A stretch of DNA of 64,000 bases from Lichenicoccus sp965277665 (GCF_965277665.1 NZ_OZ255835.1:1612001-1676000), one strand, 5' to 3'; shown: positions 52,530-61,100, counted from the first letter of the stretch. The notes: generated by a model not told the origin, from the sequence alone. Program-made: numbers and translations.

Positions 52530-54296
52530 ATGGTGAACACCCCGCCCCAGCGTGACGACGCCGTACGTCGGGCCTCCGCCCTCGGCGAGGTCGATGTGCT
52601 GATCGTCGGCGCCGGCGTCAACGGCGCGGGGACCTTCCGGGATCTTTGCCTCAACGGGATCACCTGCCTTCTCGTGGATGCCGAGGATTTCGGCGCCGGC
52701 GCCACGGGCGCGTCGACCCGGATCGCCCATGGCGGATTGCGCTATCTTGAAAACGGCGAGTTCCGCCTGGTTGCTGAGGCAACGCGGGAGCGGAACCGCC
52801 TGTTGCGGACCGCGCCGCACTATGTCGCGCCGCTCCTGATTACGATCCCGTCCTTCTCGCATCTGGGTGGGCTCACACCCGCTTTCGGCAAGCTCTTCGG
52901 CCTGCAGCGACCCATGCGCTCCCGCGGCCTGGTTCTGATCAGGATCGGCCTGACGATCTACGACTGGCTTGGCCGTTCGGAGCGCGCCTTGCCACGGCAC
53001 AAAATGACCGGCGGCCGCGGCGTTCGTCGCCTCTTGCCAAGGTTGCATCCTGCCCTGAGCGGGATCGCCTCCTACTACGACGCTCGCATCAGCCATCCCG
53101 AACGCCTGGTCTTCGAACTCGTCGCGGACGGTCTCGCGGCCAACCCGGCATCCGTGGCTATCAATCATTGTCGCGTCCAGGGAGCAGCCGGCGACAGTGT
53201 CTCCATCCGTGATGAGGAGACCGAAGCTGTCTTCGGGATCAGGCCAAAACTGGTGGTGAATGCCGCCGGCGCCTGGATCGACGGCGTGAACACGGCGCTG
53301 GGTTCATCCGCCCGCTTGATTGCCGGGACCAAAGGCTCGCACATCATGATCGACAACCCGGAGTTGCGGGACGCCCTCGGTGGGCGCTGCTTCTCCTATG
53401 ATGATGGCAGCGGCCGGATGTGCGTCGCGTATGCCATCGGCCGTCTGGTGCTGCTCGGGAGCAGCGACATCCGGGTGGACGATCCGCGGCAGGCCGTCTG
53501 CGATGAAGCGGAGGTCGCCTATTTCCTGGCGAGCATCCGCCTGATCTTCCCGACCATCGCGGTTGATCACACGCAGATACGCTACCGCTTTTGCGGGGTC
53601 CGCCCGCTCCCCGTTGCCGACGTCAAGGACACCGTCAACATCAGCCGCGACCATTCGATCCGCAGGCTTGATCCGCAACCTGGCCGGCCGTTCCCGGTGC
53701 TTTGCCTTATTGGCGGCAAGTGGACGACGTTCCGCGCGTTCGCGGAACAAGCGGCCGATCGCGTCCTGAGCGAACTTGGAATTCCCCGCCGGCAGTCGAC
53801 GCGCACTCTCGCAATAGGCGGCGGTCGCGGTTTCCCGCTCCGGGACGAAGACCGCAAGCGATGGATCGCCGACGCTTCGGCGGACACGGACATCGCTGAC
53901 GAGCGGATGGAAACTCTGCTGGTGCGCTACGGAACAACAGCACGTTCGATCGCCGCCTTCTGCGCGGAGGTACCGGATGCACCGCTCCGCGCGGCGCCGG
54001 AATACTCCATCCGGGAGATGCTGTATCTGATCCGGTTCGAGATGGTGCGAACCCTGGAGGACCTCATCTACCGCCGCACGACCCTGGCGCTGAACGGTCG
54101 GCTGACGTTCGACCTGATGATCGAGATTGCCGGTATCATTGTCGAGGAGCGAGCCCCGACGAACGACCGGATGGCCACAATCGCTGAGGTGCTGCGGCTG
54201 CCGGTCCTGCGCCTTCGACGCGAGAACGGGATCGATTTCGGCCTGGACCTGCAACATCTCGCTGGCGCTGCGGCCTCTCCCGCGGCGGTAGCCTGA
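52530..54296 (+). CDS. FAD-dependent polyol-phosphate dehydrogenase, GlpD/EryB-like
   Basis: A 588-residue flavoprotein of the GlpD family, which oxidises glycerol 3-phosphate or related polyol phosphates and passes electrons to quinone. The FAD motif 'VLIVGAGVNGAGTFRDL' is at about residues 22-38. 'GASTRIAHGGLRYLENGEFRLV'-type sequence and 'NAAGAWIDGVN' are hallmarks. The end carries a DAO_C-like helical domain. It lies two bases before the FGGY kinase gene. The kinase is not a glycerol kinase, so the natural substrate may be a tetritol or pentitol phosphate, as in erythritol loci. The codon use is less biased than in the flanking genes. Confidence 0.88.
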   Translation: MVNTPPQRDDAVRRASALGEVDVLIVGAGVNGAGTFRDLCLNGITCLLVDAEDFGAGATGASTRIAHGGLRYLENGEFRLVAEATRERNRLLRTAPHYVAPLLITIPSFSHLGGLTPAFGKLFGLQRPMRSRGLVLIRIGLTIYDWLGRSERALPRHKMTGGRGVRRLLPRLHPALSGIASYYDARISHPERLVFELVADGLAANPASVAINHCRVQGAAGDSVSIRDEETEAVFGIRPKLVVNAAGAWIDGVNTALGSSARLIAGTKGSHIMIDNPELRDALGGRCFSYDDGSGRMCVAYAIGRLVLLGSSDIRVDDPRQAVCDEAEVAYFLASIRLIFPTIAVDHTQIRYRFCGVRPLPVADVKDTVNISRDHSIRRLDPQPGRPFPVLCLIGGKWTTFRAFAEQAADRVLSELGIPRRQSTRTLAIGGGRGFPLRDEDRKRWIADASADTDIADERMETLLVRYGTTARSIAAFCAEVPDAPLRAAPEYSIREMLYLIRFEMVRTLEDLIYRRTTLALNGRLTFDLMIEIAGIIVEERAPTNDRMATIAEVLRLPVLRLRRENGIDFGLDLQHLAGAAASPAAVA

Positions 54297-54298
54297 TC

Positions 54299-55828
54299 AT
54301 GCCGGACGGCCTCGATGACAAGGTCTTCATCGGCGTCGATATCGGCGGCTCGGTGGTAAAGGCTGCTGCATTCGACGCACGGGGGTTCGAGGTTACCTGT
54401 TGCAGCCGTCGGATAGCCAGCACGCATCCGATGCCGGGCCGCAATGAGCGAGATCCGGAGGCGATGTGGCAGGCGGCCGCTGCAGCCTTGCGGCAGGTTG
54501 TCGCAATACTGCCCGGCGGTCCCGGAAGCGTCGCCTCGCTATGCTGTGCAGGTCACGGCAATGGCCTCTATCTTCTGGACGAGAGGCTGCAAGCGCTGGG
54601 GAGCGGTATTGTCTCGTCCGATACGCGGGCGTCCTCGCTGCTGTCCGAATTTGAAATGCATCCGCATGCCGCGTCTGTCACCCGGCGTCGCGGACAGCGC
54701 TTCGGCATCGCCGAACCCTCCCTGCTGATGACATGGATGGACCGGCACGAACCAGATCTGGTGCGTCGGGCTGCCTTCCTCGTCATGTGCAAGGACTACG
54801 TGCGACTTCGGCTCACCGGCCGCATCGAGACTGACCTCTGCGACGCTTCCGGTGCCGCGTTGGTCAATATCGCCGATCATGGCTACGACGAGGAGAACTT
54901 CCATAGGCTCGGCCTGTCCCACTGGCTGCCCAAGCTTCCGCCACTTCGCCTGAGCACCGACCTATGCGGAGGCGTCAGCGCTGCCGCTGCCGCGCAGACC
55001 GGGCTTCTGGAGGGGACGCCAGTAGCGGCGGGCATGATGGACCTCGAGGCCGTGACCCTCGGTTCCGGTGTCCTGGACACGGCCCATCTCGTGATGTCGG
55101 CCGGAACCTGGAATATCGACATGCAGGTGACGGAACATCCGTGCCTGGACCCGTTGCCGCTCATGCAGTCGCTGTGCCGCAACGGCACTCGCTATCTCCT
55201 GGCGGAGGGAAGCCCGACGGGTGCCGCCAACCTAAGCTGGCTGCTCGGCGATATCCTTGAGATGTCCGATCCGCATTGGCCGGAGATCAACAGGTTGGTG
55301 TCTTCGTTGTCGGCCGCCGACTCGCAGCTGGTTCATCTCCCCTGCATCAACGGCAGCGCCGGTGCCGAGCAAGGTGGTTTCCTGGGCATTACCGGCCATG
55401 TCGGTCGCGCCCACCTCCTGCGTGCCATCTACGAAAGCAACGCCTTCATGCACCGGTTTCATGCCGGGCAAATCCGGTCGGTGACGGGTCAGCCTTTTGC
55501 ATGCGGGCGGCTGTCAGGAGGAGTCACGCGAAGCGACGTCTGGTCGCAGATGTTCGCTGATGTCCTTGGCCTTCGAATCGAGGTGAGCGACAGCACCGAA
55601 ATCGGCGCCCTGGGTTGCGCCGTCTGCGCCGCTACGGCGGTCGGTCATCATGCCGAACTGGAGATCGCCGTCGACGCCATGACGCGCGTGGCTCGCTCCT
55701 TCGAGCCAGATGCATCGGTCGGCCGCATCTATCAGCAGAAGTACGAGGTATTCCTGGAAATGCGAAAGGCCTTGCGACCGCATTGGGGTTCATTTGAGCA
55801 ACGGGTCCAGCCAGCAGCTCCAGCTTAA
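54299..55828 (+). CDS. FGGY-family polyol/carbohydrate kinase, EryA-like
   Basis: A 509-residue kinase of the FGGY family. The N-terminal ATPase fold starts 'VFIGVDIGGSVVKAAAFDA', then 'CCAGHGNGLYLLDE'. The C-terminal domain holds 'MSAGTWNIDMQVTE', 'LPCINGSAGAEQGGFLGI' and 'GGVTRSDVWSQMFADVLG', the FGGY signature region. It is longer and of different sequence from GlpK. The pairing with a GlpD-like dehydrogenase resembles the EryA-EryB pair of erythritol pathways; the substrate is inferred to be a polyol. It begins two bases after the dehydrogenase stop and ends 26 bp before the binding-protein gene. Confidence 0.88.
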   Translation: MPDGLDDKVFIGVDIGGSVVKAAAFDARGFEVTCCSRRIASTHPMPGRNERDPEAMWQAAAAALRQVVAILPGGPGSVASLCCAGHGNGLYLLDERLQALGSGIVSSDTRASSLLSEFEMHPHAASVTRRRGQRFGIAEPSLLMTWMDRHEPDLVRRAAFLVMCKDYVRLRLTGRIETDLCDASGAALVNIADHGYDEENFHRLGLSHWLPKLPPLRLSTDLCGGVSAAAAAQTGLLEGTPVAAGMMDLEAVTLGSGVLDTAHLVMSAGTWNIDMQVTEHPCLDPLPLMQSLCRNGTRYLLAEGSPTGAANLSWLLGDILEMSDPHWPEINRLVSSLSAADSQLVHLPCINGSAGAEQGGFLGITGHVGRAHLLRAIYESNAFMHRFHAGQIRSVTGQPFACGRLSGGVTRSDVWSQMFADVLGLRIEVSDSTEIGALGCAVCAATAVGHHAELEIAVDAMTRVARSFEPDASVGRIYQQKYEVFLEMRKALRPHWGSFEQRVQPAAPA

Positions 55829-55854
55829 ACAACAAGACCGGGAGGATATTCGAA

Positions 55855-57153
55855 ATGAAAACAAGAACTGCCGAGAGCCTGCTGTCTCTGATACTTGCCG
55901 GCGCAGGTGCGGCGCTGGTGGCCGGAACGCACCCCGCCTACGCCGACGGCGACACCTGCGTCGGCAAGGTTCCGGCGATCCATGTTTTGTCGGAGCCGAT
56001 CCCCTCGACCAACTACATGAACAGCGTCCGCGGCGAGTTCGAGAAGCAGTGGCAAACCAGCGTCAGCTTCCAGAACTTCGGCGAGAACGACCGCCGGTCC
56101 AAGTCACGGCTGGATGCGTCGCAGGGCAGCGGCGCCTATCAGGTCTATGTCGTCGACGAGGCCAATGTGGCAGAATTCGCAACCAACAAATGGATCCTGC
56201 CGCTCGACAATAGCGTCATGCCGAAAGGCTGGGACTGGGATGACTTCCTGGCAGGCCGGCGCTCGGTTGCAACCTTCGACGGCAAGCCCTATTTCGCGCC
56301 GTTCGAGGGAGGCGGCGACGTAATGATGTATCGCAAGGACATCCTCGCGGCCAAGGGCATGCAGCCGCCGACAAACCTGGACGAGTACGTCAAGGACGTT
56401 GCGTTGCTGAACGACCCGGGCAAGGGCATCTATGGAACCTCTCTGCGCGGACGACGCGGATCCGGCATGAATGTCTGGCGCTGGACGCCGTTCTTCCGCG
56501 CCGATGGCGGCCAGTGGGTGGTTGACGGAAAGCCGGCCTTCAACTCCAAGGCCGGCGTCAGGGCGACCCAGACCTACATGGAACTGATGAAGTACACGCC
56601 ACCCGGGTCGGCGACGAACACCTGGAGCGAGGTGATCGAGGGCTTCCGTTCGGGACGCGTGGCGATGATCATCGAGAGCGACGTTTTCGGGCCGTGGGCG
56701 GAAGACCCCCAGAAGTCGAGCATCGTCGGGAAGGTCGGCTACGCACCGCCACCTGCACCCCTGCCGTCCGCAGGCTTCGCCCACGGCCTGGCGATTGCCG
56801 CCAAGGGCAACCCGACCGAATGCTCGAAGATCGTCTCGGGCGCCTTCATTGCCTGGGCCACCGGGCGGAAGAACGAGATGGGGCGCATCAAGGCGGGGAT
56901 CCTGAGCGACTACGGGCGCAAGAGCACGCTTGACAGCGCCGAATACCGCGCAAAGGTCAACCCTGAATACGTCCAGGCCCTGTTGAAGACGGCGCCCACG
57001 ACATCCCTGCTGATCTGGAACAGCCCGAACTGGCCACGCTTCGGCGATGAGCTCGGCCTGGCACTGGAGGGGGTCTTCACCGGCCAGCAGACCGACATCA
57101 AGCAGACGCTCGACGGAACCGCGCAGGACCTCACGGAGCTGACCAGCCCGTAG
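55855..57153 (+). CDS. Polyol/sugar ABC transporter substrate-binding protein (family 1)
   Basis: A 432-residue periplasmic binding protein with a signal peptide ending near 'HPAYADGD'. It has the MalE/UgpB-type family 1 fold: 'VYVVDEANVAEFATNKWI', 'YFAPFEGGGDVMMYRKDIL' and 'WSEVIEGFRSGRVAMIIES'. The ligand pocket would favour a sugar alcohol or related polyol by context. GGGAGG lies about 10 bases before the ATG. It is followed by two permease genes and an ATPase gene, so the importer is complete. Confidence 0.92.
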   Translation: MKTRTAESLLSLILAGAGAALVAGTHPAYADGDTCVGKVPAIHVLSEPIPSTNYMNSVRGEFEKQWQTSVSFQNFGENDRRSKSRLDASQGSGAYQVYVVDEANVAEFATNKWILPLDNSVMPKGWDWDDFLAGRRSVATFDGKPYFAPFEGGGDVMMYRKDILAAKGMQPPTNLDEYVKDVALLNDPGKGIYGTSLRGRRGSGMNVWRWTPFFRADGGQWVVDGKPAFNSKAGVRATQTYMELMKYTPPGSATNTWSEVIEGFRSGRVAMIIESDVFGPWAEDPQKSSIVGKVGYAPPPAPLPSAGFAHGLAIAAKGNPTECSKIVSGAFIAWATGRKNEMGRIKAGILSDYGRKSTLDSAEYRAKVNPEYVQALLKTAPTTSLLIWNSPNWPRFGDELGLALEGVFTGQQTDIKQTLDGTAQDLTELTSP

Positions 57154-57165
57154 GAGATTACGGCG

Positions 57166-57204
57166 ATGAACGCCAGCCTGGTCGACCGGCGGCCATCGGG
57201 ATGA
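57166..57204 (+). CDS. 12-codon leader ORF overlapping the first permease start
   Basis: The peptide MNASLVDRRPSG has its own ribosome site (GGAG, eight bases upstream). Its TGA (57202-57204) overlaps the permease ATG at 57201 (ATGA). The permease itself has no clear ribosome site, so translation may reach it by reinitiation from this leader. It could equally be a shifted relic of the original permease start. Confidence 0.35.
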   Translation: MNASLVDRRPSG

Positions 57205-58136
57205 ATTCTGCATCCCCACCCGAGGTGACACGCGCCCCTGGGGCCATGGTCGGGCGCCGGCACCGCTACCTCCAGCAGCGGCGCTTTGCCTTGCTGGCGG
57301 CCTCCCCGGCTTTCATGGTTCTGGCCCTGCTGTCGATCCCGCCGACGGTCGGGGCGCTGGTCCTGTCCTTGCGGAACATGTCCCTCGAGCGCCCGACCAG
57401 CCACTGGGTCGGGTTCGCGAACTTCGTACGGATGTGGGGCGACCGGCGCCTGTGGAACGCGCTCGAGATCACGCTGCTTTGGGAGCTGATCACGGTGGCC
57501 GGGACCATGCTCGTGGCGGTCCTGGCCGGGATCGCCTTGTATGAGCGGGTGCGCGGACGCGCGCGCGATGCGCTCAGCGTCGCCTTCCTGCTGCCGATCC
57601 TGTTGCCGCGCATCTCGGCCGGCCTGATCTGGCGATTCATGTATTCGCCGCTCATGGGGATCATGAACTACCCGATGAGCCTGCTCGGGATGCGCCCGGT
57701 GGCCTTCCTGTCGGAGCCCCACGTGGCGCTCTACGCGGTAGCGGCGGTGGATGTCTGGCAATGGGGTCTGTTCTTCGCCGTCATCGTGCTGAAGTCTCTT
57801 CAGACGCTGCCGCGCAGCCCCATCGAGGCAGCCTATCTCGACCATGCCTCGGTCTGGCAGATACACTGGTTTATCAGCCTGCCGGCCCTGCGTGGCACGA
57901 TCATCACGATGCTCTTCGTAAAGGGCGTGGAGAGCCTGAGGTCGTTCGACCTGATCTACACCATGACTGCCGGCGGTCCTGGCGTCGCGACAGAGACCCT
58001 CGATCTGTATGCCTACCAGGTCGGCATCGGTATATCGGGGCGGCTCTCCTACGCGGCGGCGATGAGCGTGTTGCTGACGATCGTGACGACGATCATCTTT
58101 TCCATCGTCTGGAAGAGGACACGTCGATGGAGCTGA
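57201..58136 (+). CDS. Polyol/sugar ABC transporter permease, MalF/UgpA type
   Basis: A 311-residue inner-membrane permease with six helices. Its N-terminus has 'RFALLAASPAFMVLALLSIP'. The EAA loop that docks on the ATPase reads 'EAAYLDHASVWQIHWFISLP'-type sequence, with His where the family usually has Gly (EAA---G). The end is MalF-like. The ATG overlaps the upstream 12-codon leader; its stop lies within the next permease gene, overlapping by 10 bases. Confidence 0.92.
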   Translation: MNSASPPEVTRAPGAMVGRRHRYLQQRRFALLAASPAFMVLALLSIPPTVGALVLSLRNMSLERPTSHWVGFANFVRMWGDRRLWNALEITLLWELITVAGTMLVAVLAGIALYERVRGRARDALSVAFLLPILLPRISAGLIWRFMYSPLMGIMNYPMSLLGMRPVAFLSEPHVALYAVAAVDVWQWGLFFAVIVLKSLQTLPRSPIEAAYLDHASVWQIHWFISLPALRGTIITMLFVKGVESLRSFDLIYTMTAGGPGVATETLDLYAYQVGIGISGRLSYAAAMSVLLTIVTTIIFSIVWKRTRRWS

Positions 58137-58945
58137 AGCGAACGCGCGCGGAGATCCTGCTGGTCGCGATACCGCTGTTCATCGTGGCACTCTTTCCGGT
58201 TGCCTGGGCGTTCCTGAGCTCCTTCAAGTCGCTCAAGGACATCGTCTCGCCGGTGCCGGTGCTGCTGTTCCGGCCAACGCTGCAGAACTACCTGGACGTC
58301 ATCGCGACACCAGCCGTGCAGATGGGAATCCTGAACAGTATCATTGCCGTGGGCGGCTCGGTCGCGATCGGCACGCTCCTCGGCTGGCCGGCAGCCTACG
58401 CGCTTGCGCGCCTCTCGGGACGTGCGAAGAACGAATTGCTGTTCTATGTCCTTTCGATCCGCTTCATGCCGCCGGTCGCGATCGCGATCCCGTTCATGGC
58501 CATCTATCTCGGCCTCGGGCTCAACGACACCCATCTGGCGCTGATCCTCACCTACAGCCTGGTGACGATCTCCACCATTGTCTGGATGTCGATCCCGGCT
58601 TTCGAGAATGTGCCACGCGAGACCGAGGAGGCGGCCGAGCTGGATGGCTATGGACCGTTTGCCGTGTTCTGGAAGATCGCCCTGCCAATAGCTTCCCCGT
58701 CGCTGATCGGCGGCGTGCTGTTCACCTTCGTGGTGATCTGGAACGAACTTCTCATAGCCCTGGTCCTGACGGCGCAGAACGTCACTCTTCCCGTCGTGGC
58801 GTCGAGTTTCAGCACGCTTGGCATGGAGGTCCCGTGGGGCGTGATCAACGCCTCGGCCATTCTGCTGTGCCTGCCGCCCCTGCTGTTCATCGGGCTTCTG
58901 ACACGCTTCCTGAACCGGTTCTTCCAGCCGAGGACCGCGCTCTAG
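58127..58945 (+). CDS. Polyol/sugar ABC transporter permease, MalG/UgpE type
   Basis: A 272-residue permease with six helices. It starts 'RAEILLVAIPLFIVALFPVAW', then 'WPAAYALARLSG'. Its EAA loop 'EEAAELDGYGPFAVFWKIAL' has the canonical Gly. ATG 58127 is used because the upstream open frame reads through the preceding permease gene out of phase. It overlaps the MalF-type gene by 10 bases and precedes the ATPase gene by 56 bp. Confidence 0.92.
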   Translation: MELKRTRAEILLVAIPLFIVALFPVAWAFLSSFKSLKDIVSPVPVLLFRPTLQNYLDVIATPAVQMGILNSIIAVGGSVAIGTLLGWPAAYALARLSGRAKNELLFYVLSIRFMPPVAIAIPFMAIYLGLGLNDTHLALILTYSLVTISTIVWMSIPAFENVPRETEEAAELDGYGPFAVFWKIALPIASPSLIGGVLFTFVVIWNELLIALVLTAQNVTLPVVASSFSTLGMEVPWGVINASAILLCLPPLLFIGLLTRFLNRFFQPRTAL

Positions 58946-59001
58946 AGCAGCCTGCAAACGATGAGCGGATCATGCTCCAGCACTCCGAACGAAAGACTGT
59001 C

Positions 59002-60090
59002 ATGGCGGAAATAGTCCTTGAGCGCTTTTCCAAGAGCTATGGCTCGGTCGAGGTCCTGCATGAGTTTGACCTGACGGTCGGCAAGGGCGAGTTCGTCGCG
59101 CTGCTGGGACCATCCGGATGCGGAAAGTCGACCTTGCTGCGCATGATCGCCGGCCTGGAGGACATCACGAGCGGCACGCTCTACATCGACGGCGCGCCCA
59201 TGAACGACAGGCCGGCGCGGGATCGGGACATCGCCATGGTGTTCCAGAACTACGCCCTGTACCCCCATATGACCATCTACAACAACATGGCGTTCGGGCT
59301 GCGTCGCCTGGGCCTGGCTCGCGAGGAAATCGATCGCCGCATAACCCGGGCGGCTTCGATGCTCGGGCTTGATCCGCTGCTTGCCCGCCTGCCGAAGCAG
59401 CTCTCCGGCGGCCAGCAGCAACGCGTTGCAATGGGCCGCGCGCTCGTCAAGACACCGAAGGTGTTCCTGTTCGACGAGCCGTTGTCCAACCTGGATGCGA
59501 AGCTCCGCGATCAGCTCAGGATCGAAATCAAGAAGCTGCACAAGCTCATCAAGACCACGACAGTCTTCGTGACACATGACCAGCTGGAGGCGATGACGCT
59601 TGCCGACAAGGTCGTGGTGATGAAGGACGGCCGCGTAGAGCAGGTCGGATCACCGACGCAGGTCTATAACGAGCCGCGCAGCGTCTTTGTGTCACGCTTC
59701 ATCGGGTCGCCTGCGATCAATCTCCTTCCGGTGCGTGTCGTGAACGACGGTGCCCGGGTTCGCCTGGAAGGTGATGGCTTTGTGGTCCGGCTGCCGCAAC
59801 GGCCGCATGCAGGCTTGAGACCCGACCAGGAGGTGCTTCTCGGCATACGGCCGCGCGATGTTCGTATCGCAGATCCTTTGTCCGCTGACGGGATCTGCGC
59901 TCGCTTCGTTCTGTCTGAGACGATGGGCCCCGAGACGCTGGTCCAGATCAAGGTCGGCGACCAGGAAATCTCCATGCTGGTCGACGAAAGCCAGGCTCCC
60001 GAGCTGTCCGAGTCCATGCAGATCATGTTCCGCCCTGACCGGCTGCATCTGTTCGATCGTCTCACCGAACTTCGCCTAGCAGGGTGCTGA
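59002..60090 (+). CDS. Polyol/sugar ABC transporter ATP-binding protein, UgpC/MalK type
   Basis: A 362-residue ATPase with Walker A GPSGCGKST, Q-loop 'FQNYALYPHM', signature LSGGQQQR and Walker B FLFDEPLSNLD. TOBE-type regulatory domains follow from about residue 240 ('GIRPRDVRI', 'MFRPDRLHLFD'). The length is normal for the family. ATG 59002 fits the family start 'MAEIVLERFSKSYG'; ATG 58972 is in frame upstream. The last codons (LAGC and TGA) lie inside the inverted-repeat element that begins at 60076, so the native C-terminus has probably been replaced by a few residues. Confidence 0.92.
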   Translation: MAEIVLERFSKSYGSVEVLHEFDLTVGKGEFVALLGPSGCGKSTLLRMIAGLEDITSGTLYIDGAPMNDRPARDRDIAMVFQNYALYPHMTIYNNMAFGLRRLGLAREEIDRRITRAASMLGLDPLLARLPKQLSGGQQQRVAMGRALVKTPKVFLFDEPLSNLDAKLRDQLRIEIKKLHKLIKTTTVFVTHDQLEAMTLADKVVVMKDGRVEQVGSPTQVYNEPRSVFVSRFIGSPAINLLPVRVVNDGARVRLEGDGFVVRLPQRPHAGLRPDQEVLLGIRPRDVRIADPLSADGICARFVLSETMGPETLVQIKVGDQEISMLVDESQAPELSESMQIMFRPDRLHLFDRLTELRLAGC

Positions 60091-60259
60091 AAAACCCGAG
60101 AACGATGCAGTCGCTATGAAACCAAAGCAGGCCAAGGGCTTCGCCCCTGGACCCCATCAAAGGCTCGCCTTTGAAATCTTTGACTTTAAAGAATCGGGGT
60201 GTGGGGCCACAGCGGGACCAGGGCAGATCCCCGGCGTCGGTTTCTCGGCATCCTGCTAG
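60076..60259. mobile_element. MITE-like element with imperfect terminal inverted repeats
   Basis: The left end CTAGCAGGGTGCTGAAAAAC (from 60076) and the inverse of the right end, CTAGCAGGATGCCGAGAAAC (ending at 60259), match at 17 of 20 bases, and all differences are transitions. The enclosed 184 bp has no gene and contains copy D of the dispersed repeat. The end sequence resembles that of IS1182-type elements, a tentative likeness. Target-site duplications were not identified. It ends the ATPase gene. Confidence 0.62.
60129..60173 (-). repeat. Dispersed double-hairpin repeat, copy D
   Basis: A 45-bp copy in reverse orientation, matching copy C at 43 of 45 bases. Unlike the other copies it lies inside a larger inverted-repeat element, so it may have been carried there. 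Confidence 0.78.
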
Positions 60260-60266
60260 AGCAAGA

Positions 60267-60285
60267 TCGGCTCTGACAGAGCCGA
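60267..60285. repeat. Perfect 19-bp palindrome
   Basis: TCGGCTCTGACAGAGCCGA, nine-base arms around a single centre base. It lies between the right end of the inverted-repeat element and the stop of the integrase remnant. No T-run follows on either strand, so it is not a typical terminator. Confidence 0.7.
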
Positions 60286-60545
60286 TTAACCGGTGGTCAC
60301 CTTCGAAACCGGCAAGTCGCCAAGGTGCGGATGGACATAGGTGTCAAGGGTCGCCGTCCATTGGCCTGAAAGCTTAGCGTTTCGCCAGCCGGCCCGTAGG
60401 CCCTCAGGTCGCCTTCCGCAACCGACCTGAGCGTCACTGTCCTGACGGCATCCTGCCGAGCCCGCGCTTTTGCTGCCTCGATACCCGCCTTCTGCCGCTC
60501 GAGCGGATCGTTGCCCGCCGCGCCGGGCGCCTCGATCGCGGTGAC
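60286..60545 (-). pseudogene. Tyrosine integrase remnant (P4-like), frameshifted and truncated
   Basis: Two pieces in adjacent frames read as the DNA-binding core of a P4-type integrase. The first is 'GNDPLERQKAGIEAAKARA' followed by 'VTLRSVAEGDLRAYG'. The second, after a one-base shift near 60385-60392, is 'AGWRNAKLSGQWTATLDTYV' and 'HPHLGDLPVSKVTT'. A TAA at 60286 ends it, and the catalytic domain (R-H-R-Y) is missing. A gene island probably once inserted here. No tRNA target is visible nearby. Confidence 0.72.
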
Positions 60546-60548
60546 CAG

Positions 60549-61100
60549 CTACTCGGCCAGATTGGCGAAGCCGGCCCTGGTTGCGCAGGCCCGGAACAGG
60601 CTCAGGACCTTCGTGCTGCCGGCGAGCGCGATCATTCGCTCTGACGCGCCGCTTTGGTCGAGATTGACGCGCGACGCCTTGCCCATGGCGTCCAGCAGCG
60701 CGATCAGGTCCGTGGGCTCGATCTGATCGGCTCGCAGCGTGGTCGCTCCATCCGTCTCCATCTCGAAGCTCTGCGCCAGCGGGCCGACCTTCAGGGTCAT
60801 CGGATAGATAACGCCCGGCGCAAGTGACCACGACGGATCGTCGATACGAAGCTGCAGAGCGCTCCTGTTCGCGGTGAGAGTGAGGCGCTGGCGGTCATCC
60901 GTCGCCACGCAGAGCATGGTCCGACCCTGGTCATCCAGAAGCCGGCCGGCGGTCCAGCCGCCGACCTGGCCATCGATGGCTGATTTGTACTCGCCCTGCT
61001 CGCGCTGGAAGTCCTGACCTGGAACCAGGGGCACGGCGTAGGCAGCACGGCATGTGAGGCCGGCGAGCAGGCCGGCGGTCAAGATGAGGTGGCGCGGCAT
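60549..61100 (-). CDS. Secreted protein of unknown function
   Basis: A 183-residue protein with a signal peptide (about residues 1-22, ending 'RAAYAVP'). The mature part has 'GGWTAGRLLDDQGRTMLCVA', 'NRSALQLRIDDPSWSL' and a C-terminal 'STKVLSLFRACATRAG' segment, giving two cysteines that could pair. I do not recognise the family; alphaproteobacterial secreted proteins of the IalB type look broadly similar. It ends where the integrase remnant begins, in the same frame, so its native C-terminus may have been altered. Confidence 0.6.
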   Translation of the reverse strand: MPRHLILTAGLLAGLTCRAAYAVPLVPGQDFQREQGEYKSAIDGQVGGWTAGRLLDDQGRTMLCVATDDRQRLTLTANRSALQLRIDDPSWSLAPGVIYPMTLKVGPLAQSFEMETDGATTLRADQIEPTDLIALLDAMGKASRVNLDQSGASERMIALAGSTKVLSLFRACATRAGFANLAE

